NCBI RefSeq assembly: GCF_008710745.1 | Contig: NZ_VYSA01000002.1 | Coordinates: 682,001-746,000 of the forward strand | DNA length: 64,000 nucleotides | From: Microbacterium rhizomatis | GTDB lineage: Bacteria > Actinomycetota > Actinomycetes > Actinomycetales > Microbacteriaceae | Direction: 5' to 3' | Shown here: positions 26,401 to 36,421 of the stretch, piece by piece | Numbering within the stretch: position 1 is the stretch's first letter | Layout: every line of letters starts with the position of its first letter | Translations under genes and position numbers: made by a program | Notes under the pieces: generated by a model | Told to the model about the DNA's origin: nothing | Database searches by the model: none | What the model saw: the letters and a program-made list of their open reading frames with translations, nothing else

Positions 26401-27102
26401 CTAATCCGCGGTCGCCGCGAGTGGATCCCAGCGATTAAGCGCGGGAACCAGTTCGCTGATGGGTCCGTCGATACTTCGACGATCGATCGAGATACCAAAT
26501 CGCTCGCCGAACTCTCTCATCCAGAGTAGGAAGTCGAGATGCACCATCGCGGCGTTGTGTAGCAACACGTGTGAGTTGACAGAGAACTTCGGATGCATCG
26601 AAACCCATTGCTCCGCGCCCGGTTCTCCCGAGCCAAGCAGATCGAAGACGCGCTCTACGCTCGAGTGAGCTACCTCCGAGTACCCCCCATACAGCCCGCG
26701 AATCTTGCTCTTGAGGACGCCGATATTAGGAGTGCGGCCTCGTAGCGAGCTGGCATCATCCGTTGCATCGAGCTCGCGCAGTCGGGCGACGAGTTCGAGC
26801 TGACGGCGCAAGAGTGTGGTTCCGTCGAGGACTTCGCTATCGCGTGCGAGATCTAGGACTATGCCTTGCGTGCGCACGTAGGCCGCGAACAAGCCAACGT
26901 AGTAAGACGCGTGCGGGACACCTTTCCACGATCGCCCACTCAATCCGTAGACGCAGTCGGTGACCGAGTGACGGACCAAGTCGAACACTTGTCGCGCATC
27001 CGATGACGCGAAGAACACGGCCCGCGCGCGCGCTCTCCAGCCCTCACGTTGCGCGAGGCATTCATCGGTGTCGTACACGAGCTCATCCTGATCGTTGCTC
27101 AC
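26401..27102 (-). CDS. Hypothetical helical protein
   Basis: An unrecognised protein of about 233 residues, mostly helical, with 'SYYVGLFAAYVRTQGIVLDLARD', 'LLRRQLELVARLREL' and 'GGYSEVAHSSVERVF'. The combination of 'LLRRQLE' with a later 'YSEVAHSS' resembles DUF5677-type, HEPN-related proteins, but I am not certain. Start uncertain: GTG 27102 chosen; a TTG at 27126 is also open. It closes the lower-GC accessory block. Confidence 0.5.
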   Translation of the reverse strand: MSNDQDELVYDTDECLAQREGWRARARAVFFASSDARQVFDLVRHSVTDCVYGLSGRSWKGVPHASYYVGLFAAYVRTQGIVLDLARDSEVLDGTTLLRRQLELVARLRELDATDDASSLRGRTPNIGVLKSKIRGLYGGYSEVAHSSVERVFDLLGSGEPGAEQWVSMHPKFSVNSHVLLHNAAMVHLDFLLWMREFGERFGISIDRRSIDGPISELVPALNRWDPLAATAD

Positions 27103-27246
27103 GAATGGTGACCCTACTGGCAACACCGCCTGGCGCTGGAGTGGATTGCTGCTCGTCGCCCGCAGATGGGACCCGATTCGCGCATTGCCCGGTCGAGGAT
27201 CCGAATGGAGCGCATCTGGCTGCGCTCGCGTCGCACCTGTTCTGAT

Positions 27247-29263
<2,017 letters not shown>

Positions 29264-29449
29264 CTCGGCACCGTCCGGAGTCGGAGGACGCCGGTCGGCA
29301 CCTGATCGGCATGAAGATCTCGCACGAGGCCGTTCCGGTTCCGGTCAGCGCCCGGATAGGGATCCCCGAACGGGCAAGGCTCGCTGAGGGGACGGTCCCG
29401 TGCGGCCGCGATCCTCAAGCCTGCTTGGGGTGGATGCGACAATAGCGCG

Positions 29450-29875
29450 ATGAGCGGCAATGCTTCACTCGACGACGGCCCGTTCTTTCACGGAACGCGT
29501 GCGAACCTCGCCGCCGGAGATCGGCTCTTCGCCGGGCATCGGTCGAACTACAGGCCCGAGGTCATCATGAACCACGTGTACTTCACCGCCCTCCGAGACG
29601 GTGCGGGCCTGGCCGCCGAGATCGCCGCGATGCTGGGACCTGGCGAAGCGGAGCCGCATGTCTACCTCGTCGAGCCGACCGGAGATTTCGAGAACGACCC
29701 GAACGTCACGGACAAGAAGTTCCCCGGCAACCCCACGCGTTCCTACCGGACAAGCGCACCCATGATCGTCGTAGAGGAGATCACGGAATGGACCCGGCTT
29801 ACACCCGAGGCCCTCGAGTCATGGCGCGTTCGACTGGCTGCGCTGCGTGAGAGCGACGCCGAGATCATCAACTAG
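29450..29875 (+). CDS. arr: NAD(+)-rifampin ADP-ribosyltransferase
   Basis: A 141-residue protein with the full Arr pattern: 'FFHGTRANLAAGDRLF', 'SNYRPEVIMNHVYFTAL', 'GAGLAAEIA', 'VYLVEPTGDFENDPNVTDKK' and 'PGNPTRSYRT'. Arr inactivates rifamycins by ADP-ribosylating them with NAD. Length is typical. No SD is visible before the ATG at 29450; a GACAAT element 11 bp upstream suggests a leaderless message. It is followed by a direct repeat and accessory genes, but Arr genes are also common chromosomal genes in actinobacteria. Confidence 0.95.
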   Translation: MSGNASLDDGPFFHGTRANLAAGDRLFAGHRSNYRPEVIMNHVYFTALRDGAGLAAEIAAMLGPGEAEPHVYLVEPTGDFENDPNVTDKKFPGNPTRSYRTSAPMIVVEEITEWTRLTPEALESWRVRLAALRESDAEIIN

Positions 29876-29914
29876 CACCGCGCACTCGATGCTTGGTCGA
29901 TGTGTTGACCCCGA

Positions 29915-29946
29915 CGATCCTCATGTGAAACCTCCAACATCTCGGT
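29915..29946. repeat. Direct repeat, left copy
   Basis: Thirty-two bases starting CGATCCTCATG and ending near CCTCCAACATC match 31844-31875 at 28 of 32 positions in the same orientation. The two copies flank the hypothetical gene at 30070 and the HigBA-type module. On the minus strand each reads as a GGAGG followed closely by ATGAGGATCG, so both could be relics of the 5' end of one gene. Confidence 0.6.
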
Positions 29947-30069
29947 CGAGGCGTCCCCATGGTTCCCCTGAGGGTGAGTCCCATAGCGTGGTGTCACTTC
30001 CTGCGGGGTCCTCGTCGTCGTTGACGTGAGCCCGTCCTTCGGACGCACCCGCCTGCGTAGTCTCCCTAC

Positions 30070-30723
30070 ATGCCCCCATTGCGTCACGAAGTCGACATGC
30101 GTCCTGCTGAGGCCGTCGCCAACTTGCTCGACCCACGGGGAGACAGGGTCACATCGGTGATTCCGCCCGGCTACGAATCGTATGTCCGCGTTCTCAACCC
30201 GATTGAACTCAGAGACGGGTCCATCATTTCCTGGACCGAAGCCGTGAGCAGAAACGGGTTCAAGCCTCACGCCTGGATGCAGTGGCCCGAATTCGAAGCC
30301 AGCAACCGAGTTGAGTTCTGGAAGGAACCCGAAATGGGAAACCCGCCAGTCAGTCTCGTTCAGCACCTCATCGAAGCCCTGCAACCGGATCGGAGGACGC
30401 ACTACTTCGCCTCATGGGCCGGGTACGCCACGGAGATTCGAGAACCAACCGTCCAGTTCTCCCCGTATTACCGTGAAATGGTGCTCTACACAGGCAACCT
30501 GGTCGATGAGGACAACGCTCCGCTCCTACCGACCACCGCGGCTGGCCGCGTACCTATGTACTGGTGGCCGTCGGATCTTCGCTGGCTCGTCGGACACGAC
30601 ATCTACGCGCGAAGCCTCTTCGTCGGCTGCTCCGAGAGTACAGCGCAGAGAATCCTCGCGGATCCGAACCTCGACGCGTACGCAGTGAAGGCCTCAGACG
30701 AGGTCCTCAACGAAGAGTTCTGA
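30070..30723 (+). CDS. Hypothetical protein
   Basis: A 217-residue protein of a kind seen in actinobacteria but without a function I can name. It contains 'PPGYESYVRVLNPIEL', 'ISWTEAVSRNGFKPHAW' and 'WWPSDLRWLVGHDIYARSLFVGCS'. No signal peptide or membrane segment; aromatic-rich. It may belong to the immunity-like or regulatory proteins of accessory DNA. ATG at 30070 without a clear SD. Confidence 0.6.
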   Translation: MPPLRHEVDMRPAEAVANLLDPRGDRVTSVIPPGYESYVRVLNPIELRDGSIISWTEAVSRNGFKPHAWMQWPEFEASNRVEFWKEPEMGNPPVSLVQHLIEALQPDRRTHYFASWAGYATEIREPTVQFSPYYREMVLYTGNLVDEDNAPLLPTTAAGRVPMYWWPSDLRWLVGHDIYARSLFVGCSESTAQRILADPNLDAYAVKASDEVLNEEF

Positions 30724-31088
30724 TGCGACAGCAGCGCCGGCTGCGAATCACCGCGACTCGAGCGCGATCCGAGTCGACCCCGACAAGGACGCGGGGGTGT
30801 GGCCGGCAGCCTCCACCCGGGCGCTCGTGGACGATTCGGCGTGAACGTCGAAGCGGACGGCGACCGCGTGTCCGGCGACGGACGTGCGCACGCCCAGGGT
30901 CGCCGAAATGAGTCAGCGGCTTTGCGCTGACCGAGCGAAGCGGGCGTCCAGGCACACGCGAACCCTACGCCCGCCCGTCCGTGCCCGCATGCCGATCGAC
31001 GATCGGAGGCCGAGTTGCTGGGGCATTTGCTAGCCCGCTTGGCAGGCCAAGGCGGCGCGCGAAGCCGTTTCCCCATCCTCGCCGCCGA
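30724..31088. other. Intergenic, no gene seen
   Basis: About 365 bp before the HigB-type promoter. ORFs here are compositionally odd (Arg/Pro-rich shadows of GC-rich DNA) and lack ribosome-binding sites. Nothing identifiable. Confidence 0.5.
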
Positions 31089-31117
31089 TTGCATGCAGAC
31101 CTTACAAGGTCTACGAT
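31089..31117 (+). promoter_or_regulatory. HigBA-type promoter with operator in the spacer
   Basis: TTGCAT (31089-31094) and TACGAT (31112-31117) are separated by 17 bp. The expected transcription start falls on or next to the GTG start at 31124, so the message would be leaderless. The palindrome GACCTT-AC-AAGGTC (31098-31111) fills the spacer, where an autoregulating antitoxin would bind. Confidence 0.65.
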
Positions 31118-31123
31118 TACAAC

Positions 31124-31483
31124 GTGTGGAGCGTCGACGTCGAGCCAATCGAAGCGTGGCTGACGTCTCTCGATGATGACTCGTACGAGCAGGTAATGGC
31201 CGCCATCGAGCTGCTGGAGGAGCGCGGTCCCCAGCTGGGACGTCCGATCGTGAACACCGTGAAGGCCTCCAGGCACAAGAACATGAAAGAGCTACGGCCA
31301 GGCTCGTCGGGGAGATCCGAGTTGAGAGTGCTGTTTGGCTTCGATCCCAATCGGCAGGCAATCCTGCTTGTGGCAGGAGACAAGGCAGGCAACTGGAAGA
31401 GCTGGTACAAGACGAACATCCGCGTCGCCGACGACCTGTTCGATGCCCACATTCGCCAATTGAAGAAGACCAAGGGAGAGTGA
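31124..31483 (+). CDS. higB: RelE/HigB-type toxin
   Basis: A 119-residue toxin of the HigB/phage Gp49-like group: 'WLTSLDDDSYEQVMAAIELLEERGPQLGRP' leads into 'HKNMKELRPGSSGRSELRVLFGFDPNRQAILLVAGDK' and 'NWKSWYKTNIRVADDLFDAHI'. These toxins cleave mRNA on the ribosome. It precedes its antitoxin, the order typical of higBA, with a 5-bp gap. Start at GTG 31124 from the promoter position. Confidence 0.9.
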   Translation: MWSVDVEPIEAWLTSLDDDSYEQVMAAIELLEERGPQLGRPIVNTVKASRHKNMKELRPGSSGRSELRVLFGFDPNRQAILLVAGDKAGNWKSWYKTNIRVADDLFDAHIRQLKKTKGE

Positions 31484-31488
31484 TCGCA

Positions 31489-31794
31489 ATGGCTAGGACA
31501 CGGGAGCAGATTCAGGCGAAGCGTCCTGTCAACCGTGAACGCGTCGACGCTCACAAGGAGCGGATGCTTGGCGAGATTCGGGCATATCGGCTGCGCGAGC
31601 TGCGTGAGGCGATCGGCCTGACACAGGAAGAGCTCGCTGAGCGCATCGGCGTTGGCCAACGCCAGGTGTCGAAGATCGAACGCGGTGACCTCGACAGCGC
31701 GAAGGTTGGGACGATCCGCAAGTACCTCGAGGCCGTCGGCGGTGAACTCGTCGTCGAGTACGTCTCGGGCGACCAGCGTCTCCAGGTGGCCTGA
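31489..31794 (+). CDS. higA: XRE-family antitoxin, HigA-type
   Basis: A 101-residue DNA-binding protein. The helix-turn-helix is at about residues 40-65 ('LTQEELAERIGVGQRQVSKIERGD'), followed by 'LEAVGGELVVEYV', the usual XRE-antitoxin ending. GGGAGAG precedes the ATG at 31489; a GTG three codons earlier is possible. It should neutralise the toxin encoded just upstream and repress the shared promoter. Confidence 0.9.
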   Translation: MARTREQIQAKRPVNRERVDAHKERMLGEIRAYRLRELREAIGLTQEELAERIGVGQRQVSKIERGDLDSAKVGTIRKYLEAVGGELVVEYVSGDQRLQVA

Positions 31795-31843
31795 AGACCT
31801 GATCCTCCGCTTGTGGAGCCGTCCCAATCTGGTGCCCGCAGAT

Positions 31844-31875
31844 CGATCCTCATGCGAGCCCTCCAACATCGCGGT
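31844..31875. repeat. Direct repeat, right copy
   Basis: Right-hand partner of 29915-29946 (28 of 32 bases identical, same orientation), 50 bp after the antitoxin stop. Weaker similarity continues for some tens of bases on the right of each copy. Confidence 0.6.
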
Positions 31876-32038
31876 TGCGTCCTTTGGTGCACTTGACACC
31901 GTCGACGCGTGGCGTCGCGGGTCATTCCGCGGAGCGATGTCGCGACCGGGACGCTGTCGTTGCCACACCACGCATCAGTAGTCGACGGAAGCCGGTTGCC
32001 CCGCACACCCACTAATCGACGAGATCGATGAAACTGCC

Positions 32039-32413
32039 TCACTCGGACGGGCGGGGCCCGAAGCCCAGCGCCCGATCGACGCCGACGTGGAAGAGCCAGC
32101 ACGCCCCGACGAAGACGAGCACGCCCCATTCCTGACCCGCGGACAACGCGACACCCCACGCAGTGATCATGGCGACGGGCACGACGTAGTTGTGCACGAG
32201 GTTGTAGGTGAAGGCGCCGACCCGGTTCGACACGGCGTAGCCCGCGAAGCTCAGGTCGAAGAGCAGGAACAGCGCCGGCATCCACCACCACGCGAAGCCC
32301 GCGAGCACGAAGACGACGACGGCAGCCACGGCGACCGCCGCGCCTTCGAGCCGGGTCAGGATGCTGACGGGAGCGAACGGGATCGGCGCACGGTGCGCGT
32401 GCGAGCCGCTCAT
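32039..32413 (-). CDS. DUF4260 family membrane protein
   Basis: A 124-residue protein with three to four hydrophobic segments and the DUF4260 landmarks: 'FDLSFAGYAVSNRVGAFTYNLVHNY' and the terminal 'FHVGVDRALGFG'. Function of the family is unknown. The ATG at 32413 overlaps the TetR stop by ATGA, so it belongs to the TetR/hydrolase unit. Confidence 0.88.
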   Translation of the reverse strand: MSGSHAHRAPIPFAPVSILTRLEGAAVAVAAVVVFVLAGFAWWWMPALFLLFDLSFAGYAVSNRVGAFTYNLVHNYVVPVAMITAWGVALSAGQEWGVLVFVGACWLFHVGVDRALGFGPRPSE

Positions 32414-32991
32414 CCGCCGGCCTCCGCACCCGTCCAGTTCGAGAGCGCCGTCACGACGCTTCCGACGAGCCGCTCGAAGCTGCGCTCGAGGTCGACGGGA
32501 AGCCCGAACCCGCCGCTCGTCTCGAGAGCAACGAACCCGTGGATCGCCGAGCGGAGGAAGCGGGTCGCATCCACCGCATCGCTCCCCCGCAACCCGTAGC
32601 CGGCGAGCACCGCGAAGATGACATCGACGATCGCCGTCGATGCGGCCTCGTCTTCCGCATCGCCCTCGACGGGGGCGCGCACCGTGAGCGCGTACTGGCC
32701 GGGGTGCGCGAGTGCCCATGCCCGGTACGCGAACGACATCGCGACGATCGCGTCCTCGCGCGAGCGACCGATCGCCGCCCCTCCGATCGCGGCGCCGAAC
32801 GTGGCTTTCGCCCGCAGCATCATGCCGCGCTGGAGCCCCGGCATCCCGTCGACGTGCTTGTAGAGCGACGGGGTCTTCACCCCGAGGCTGGTGGCGAGCG
32901 CCGCCAGGCTCAGCCCTTCACCGCGCGGATCGTCGAGCATCTCGGCGGCGCGCTCGATGACGACCGTCGTGTCGAGGCCCGCCCTAGGCAC
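32410..32991 (-). CDS. TetR/AcrR-family regulator
   Basis: A 193-residue regulator. The N-terminal helix-turn-helix is 'LSLAALATSLGVKTPSLYKHVDG', and the C-terminal domain resembles TetR_C_33 types ('RAWALAHPGQYAL'). Start taken at GTG 32989-32991, which overlaps the hydrolase stop by 8 bp; a longer frame adds a basic Arg/Ser lead that looks untranslated. It probably binds the inverted repeat upstream of the hydrolase gene (33806-33820) and represses the three-gene unit. Confidence 0.9.
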   Translation of the reverse strand: MPRAGLDTTVVIERAAEMLDDPRGEGLSLAALATSLGVKTPSLYKHVDGMPGLQRGMMLRAKATFGAAIGGAAIGRSREDAIVAMSFAYRAWALAHPGQYALTVRAPVEGDAEDEAASTAIVDVIFAVLAGYGLRGSDAVDATRFLRSAIHGFVALETSGGFGLPVDLERSFERLVGSVVTALSNWTGAEAGG

Positions 32992-33802
32992 GGTGCTCGC
33001 CGCGCTCGAGGAACGCGATGACCGCCGTTGCGGTCTGCTCGGGCTGCTGCGCCTGCGGGTAGTGGCCGGCATCCGCCACGATCACGACCTCACCGCCGAC
33101 GGCATCGGCGATCCACTCCGCTTCGGCGCGCGGACTCGTGAAGTCGGGGTCCTTCTCACCCATCACGACGAGCACGGGAGCCTTGACCCCTCCGAGGCTG
33201 GCCTCGGCCGGTGCGTGATCCGTGCGCGTCGTCAGGCTGAACGCCCGCGCGTACCCCGGGCGCCGGAGAGCTGCAGCAACGCGATCGCGATAGGCGGCGA
33301 AGTCGGCGGGTTTCGCACCCGCGTAGAGCGTCGGCAGGTAGGCCTTCCACGCCGCGGCGGCCCACGGCCGCGCCATCAGCACGCGGAACATGGCCGCAGC
33401 GAAGGCGCTCGTCGGAGGGTTGCGTACGAACGGCCCGATGAGAACGAGACCGGAGACGAGCTCGGGATGCTGCGCCGCGACGATGACGGCCGCTCCGGCG
33501 CCCATCGAGTTGCCGACGATGACCGCGGGTCCGCCGAGCAGGCGGATGAGGGCGGCGACATCGTCGGCGGTGTCGCGGTCGCCGTAGCTCGCGAAGGTCG
33601 CATCGCTGTCGCCGTGGCCGCGGAGGTCGGTCGTGGCGACCGTGTAGCCGGCTTCGACGAGTGCCGGCGCGAGGAAGCGATAGGTGGACCGGAGCTCGCC
33701 CATCCCGGGGACGAGCACGATGAGCGGGCCCGACCCCTGAACGTCGAAGCCGATGCGCCCGTGCGGGCGAGCGAGGTACTGGGTGGAAACAATGGAAGCC
33801 AT
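32984..33802 (-). CDS. Alpha/beta hydrolase under TetR control
   Basis: A 272-residue alpha/beta hydrolase: 'LVPGMGELRSTYRFL', nucleophile elbow 'GNSMGAG', acid in 'GEKDPDF' and the His in 'DAGHYPQAQQPEQ'. First gene of the hydrolase-TetR-DUF4260 unit, directly behind a consensus-like promoter with an operator over the -10. Cytoplasmic. Substrate unknown. Confidence 0.9.
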   Translation of the reverse strand: MASIVSTQYLARPHGRIGFDVQGSGPLIVLVPGMGELRSTYRFLAPALVEAGYTVATTDLRGHGDSDATFASYGDRDTADDVAALIRLLGGPAVIVGNSMGAGAAVIVAAQHPELVSGLVLIGPFVRNPPTSAFAAAMFRVLMARPWAAAAWKAYLPTLYAGAKPADFAAYRDRVAAALRRPGYARAFSLTTRTDHAPAEASLGGVKAPVLVVMGEKDPDFTSPRAEAEWIADAVGGEVVIVADAGHYPQAQQPEQTATAVIAFLERGEHRA

Positions 33803-33805
33803 ACG

Positions 33806-33836
33806 GCTAATGTACTTAGCTTTTCGGCTATGTCAA
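33806..33836 (-). promoter_or_regulatory. Promoter with TetR-type operator
   Basis: On the minus strand TTGACA (complement of 33831-33836) and TACATT (complement of 33809-33814) are 16 bp apart. The inverted repeat GCTAA-TGTAC-TTAGC (33806-33820) covers the -10, as expected for repression by the TetR-family gene two positions downstream. Confidence 0.75.
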
Positions 33837-33886
33837 GTTCTTGGGATGGTCGAGTCACCCGAGGGTCACGTCACCCGATGGTCAAT

Positions 33887-34384
33887 TCATCCGACGACAG
33901 CGACCCCGAGAAGCAGAACGGATGCCCCCATGCTCGCGAACTGGATCCGGGAGAGGGGTGTCACGCGGCCATGCCAGGGCACGGATGCGATCGCGTAGCC
34001 GACCGCTGCGACGACCAGCGTGGCTGCGAACACGACCGGTGAACCGGCGTGGTGCCCGGACTGCGGGTGGATGCCGCCCATCGCGAGCATGAGCACCGCC
34101 ATGAGCACTCCGCCGAGCGCCGCGTGCACGCGCGCCTTCACCTGCTCCCGCGACTCACTCCCCCGGCGGCGCCGGAACGCCAGGGCGAGAGCGAACACGA
34201 GCGTCGCGGTGCTCCACCACACGACCGGCACGAACCCGAGTCCGCCCGCGACGTCGATCATCGCGGCGAGCATCACGACGCTCAGCAGCGCTTCACGCAC
34301 CCGGGGCCGGTTGCGGTCGAGTGCGACGCAGCATGCGCCCAGGACGGATGCCCCGAGTGCGCCGACGTGCAGCACCTCGGTCAT
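33887..34384 (-). CDS. DUF5134-like integral membrane protein
   Basis: A 165-residue protein with about five hydrophobic helices, e.g. 'ALLSVVMLAAMIDVAGGLGF' and 'VHAALGGVLMAVLMLAMGGIH'. Met and His cluster in and beside helices ('GGIHPQSGHHAGS'), reminiscent of DUF5134 and of copper-handling membrane proteins. It follows the copper amine oxidase stop by 2 bp, so it is cotranscribed; a role in copper supply or membrane attachment of that enzyme is only a guess. Confidence 0.65.
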   Translation of the reverse strand: MTEVLHVGALGASVLGACCVALDRNRPRVREALLSVVMLAAMIDVAGGLGFVPVVWWSTATLVFALALAFRRRRGSESREQVKARVHAALGGVLMAVLMLAMGGIHPQSGHHAGSPVVFAATLVVAAVGYAIASVPWHGRVTPLSRIQFASMGASVLLLGVAVVG

Positions 34385-34386
34385 CG

Positions 34387-36396
34387 TCAATGCGACCCGT
34401 GGCCGTGGGCTCCATCGTCATGGGCGCCGTGATCGTGCGACCCGTGATCGTGCGACCCGTGGTCGTGCGACCCGTGACCGTGCGACCCGTGATCCATCCC
34501 GGGGGCGCAGTGCGCAGATGTCGACGGCGGCACGTCGAGGGAGGGGTTCCGCGTGAAGAATCCGTCCGGCTCGAGCCGCAGCCCGATGTGCGCGACGGGC
34601 ATGATGGGCCACTCCTCGGGGCGCGGGGAGTGGTGCGTGCCGAGGATCGGCCAGAGCACCAGCTCGGCTCCGTCGAGTGCACGATCCGCCTCCTGCCAGG
34701 CCGTGATGCCCTCGGCGCTCACCGGTGCCTGGTTCGGGTACTCGCCGGCGATGAACCGCTCTTGCGGATCGTAGGCCGTTGCCCACAGATGCTTGCCGAC
34801 GAACGGCGCCTTGCGTTCGACGGTGCTCCCGGGCTTGGCGAAGAGCCTTGTCGTGTTCGGCAGCGACAGCCGGTAGGCGGTCGGCTCGTGGAAACGGTTC
34901 GTGCGGTCGGCGCTCTCGATGCGCCAGTGCAGCGCGCGCGTCGGATCGGCGAGGCGGCCCGCCTGCGCCTCCGAGGCGATCACCGTCGGCACCATCGTCA
35001 CCGCGTTGCCGTAGGGGTTCAGCTCTTCGTCCTCGACGACCTCTGCGTGGACCTCCACGAGCCGGTTGAGCGGTCCGTCGACAGCCGGGTCGAGGCGAAT
35101 CGCGAAGTAGTGCTGATGGATCGGGGCCTGCACGTTCGGGCTCACCATGCGTCCGGAGAGCGGCTTCTGGCCGTCGTCGATGCCTGATACCGACAGGATG
35201 CCGGTCAGCTTGACCTCGAGCTCGATCGCGCCGTCCTGATAGAGCGACCAGTAGAAGCCGTAGTCGTAGTTGGCGACCGTCGCGAAGAACGAGATGACCA
35301 GGCGCCGCGAGCGGCGGACATCCGCCTCCCCCGTACGCGTGTTCACGTGCTTCCACAGGATCGAGTGGTCTTCCTCGTGCAGGCAGATGCCGTTGACGAT
35401 GGTCTTCACCTCGCCCATGCCGTCCAGGGCATACGCGTCGAAGTACCGGATCTCGCCGAGGCAATCGCATCCGAGTTCCAGCGACGAGGTCAGCGGTCCC
35501 GCGCCGTACTCGCCCCAATCGAAGAAGTTCTTGCGATAGGCGGTCGGGTCGGCGTCGAGGTACGGCACGTACATCTCGTTCACGCTCGCGCGACGAAGGA
35601 CCGGTCGCTCGGTGCCCGCGTCGTCGTATGTCACATCGTGCAGGACCAGGCCCTCGCGGTGGGTGAACCCGATGCGGAACGACCAGTTCTGCCAGGTCAC
35701 CGTGTGGCCGTCGACGGCGAAGCCGGGGCCGTCGGGCTGGGTGATCTCCAGCGGCGCGACCGCGCGGTCCTCGCCCCAGGTGCCGCTGCGGAAGTTGCCG
35801 CCCTCGGACGCCATCGGGATCACGCCGTGGTCCTCGATCCGGATGACTTCGAGCGTCTCCAGATCGAGGATGGGCACGAGTCCCGCCACCGGGCGGGCAT
35901 AGCCGTTGTCGTCCGGCGTCTCGCGGTACCAGACGGTGCCCCACGACAGTCGACGATCGATGAGGTCTTCCGGCTCGAAGCCGGTGATCGACTCGGGGTC
36001 GATCGAGACGAGCGACATGTCGGTGATGCCGCGCTTGGCGAGCGCGTCGATCAGGAGGGGGCTGTTGCGCGCCGCCTGCGCGATCATGCGCGCCTCTTCG
36101 GACGAGACTCCGGGCCGTTTCGCGTCGACAGCGCTCCAGCCGCCGAGCGAGGCGGACCGGTCGATACCTGACGTCCAGGCCGTGACCTCCCACGCTGCGT
36201 GCGCGTCGGGGTTCATCACAACCAGCCGGACGGGCCGCCCCTGGCCGTCGGCAAGGCTCCGGGCGAGGTGCTCCTCGACGGCGATACCCCAGAAGCGGGG
36301 GTTCGCTCCGATCCGCACATCCGCTCTCACGAGTGCCACGACCTCGGCGATCTCGTCGGGGGTCAGCGGGTCGCTCCAGCGGCGGTCGGCGGTCAT
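34387..36396 (-). CDS. Copper-containing primary-amine oxidase with His-rich tail
   Basis: A 669-residue copper amine oxidase, which converts RCH2NH2 to aldehyde, ammonia and H2O2. Y377 in 'VANYDYG' is the topaquinone precursor; D293 in 'FFDWGEYGAG' is the catalytic base; H427 and H429 ('HQHYF') and a His in 'MPVAHIGLRL' bind copper. GAGGAGAACC precedes the start. The last 35 residues are a tandem His/Gly/Ser/Asp repeat, unusual for the family and probably copper-binding. Fourth gene of the site-E operon, 25 bp after the gamma-glutamyltransferase-like gene. Its aldehyde could feed the dehydrogenase of the first cluster. Confidence 0.95.
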   Translation of the reverse strand: MTADRRWSDPLTPDEIAEVVALVRADVRIGANPRFWGIAVEEHLARSLADGQGRPVRLVVMNPDAHAAWEVTAWTSGIDRSASLGGWSAVDAKRPGVSSEEARMIAQAARNSPLLIDALAKRGITDMSLVSIDPESITGFEPEDLIDRRLSWGTVWYRETPDDNGYARPVAGLVPILDLETLEVIRIEDHGVIPMASEGGNFRSGTWGEDRAVAPLEITQPDGPGFAVDGHTVTWQNWSFRIGFTHREGLVLHDVTYDDAGTERPVLRRASVNEMYVPYLDADPTAYRKNFFDWGEYGAGPLTSSLELGCDCLGEIRYFDAYALDGMGEVKTIVNGICLHEEDHSILWKHVNTRTGEADVRRSRRLVISFFATVANYDYGFYWSLYQDGAIELEVKLTGILSVSGIDDGQKPLSGRMVSPNVQAPIHQHYFAIRLDPAVDGPLNRLVEVHAEVVEDEELNPYGNAVTMVPTVIASEAQAGRLADPTRALHWRIESADRTNRFHEPTAYRLSLPNTTRLFAKPGSTVERKAPFVGKHLWATAYDPQERFIAGEYPNQAPVSAEGITAWQEADRALDGAELVLWPILGTHHSPRPEEWPIMPVAHIGLRLEPDGFFTRNPSLDVPPSTSAHCAPGMDHGSHGHGSHDHGSHDHGSHDHGAHDDGAHGHGSH
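34429..34488. repeat. 15-bp tandem repeat coding for His-rich tail
   Basis: Four units of GTGATCGTGCGACCC (two perfect, two with one change) encode repeated Gly-Ser-His-Asp-His on the minus strand. Degenerate copies continue on both sides. The unit is a multiple of three, so copy-number change would lengthen or shorten the tail in frame. Confidence 0.9.
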
Positions 36397-36421
36397 GGTG
36401 GTTCTCCTCGGTGATGCGTGG

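Noticed and set aside
17515..27102. Integrative element or prophage
   Set aside because: No integrase, tRNA, attachment repeats or phage structural genes were seen; the block looks accessory but its boundaries are not defined.
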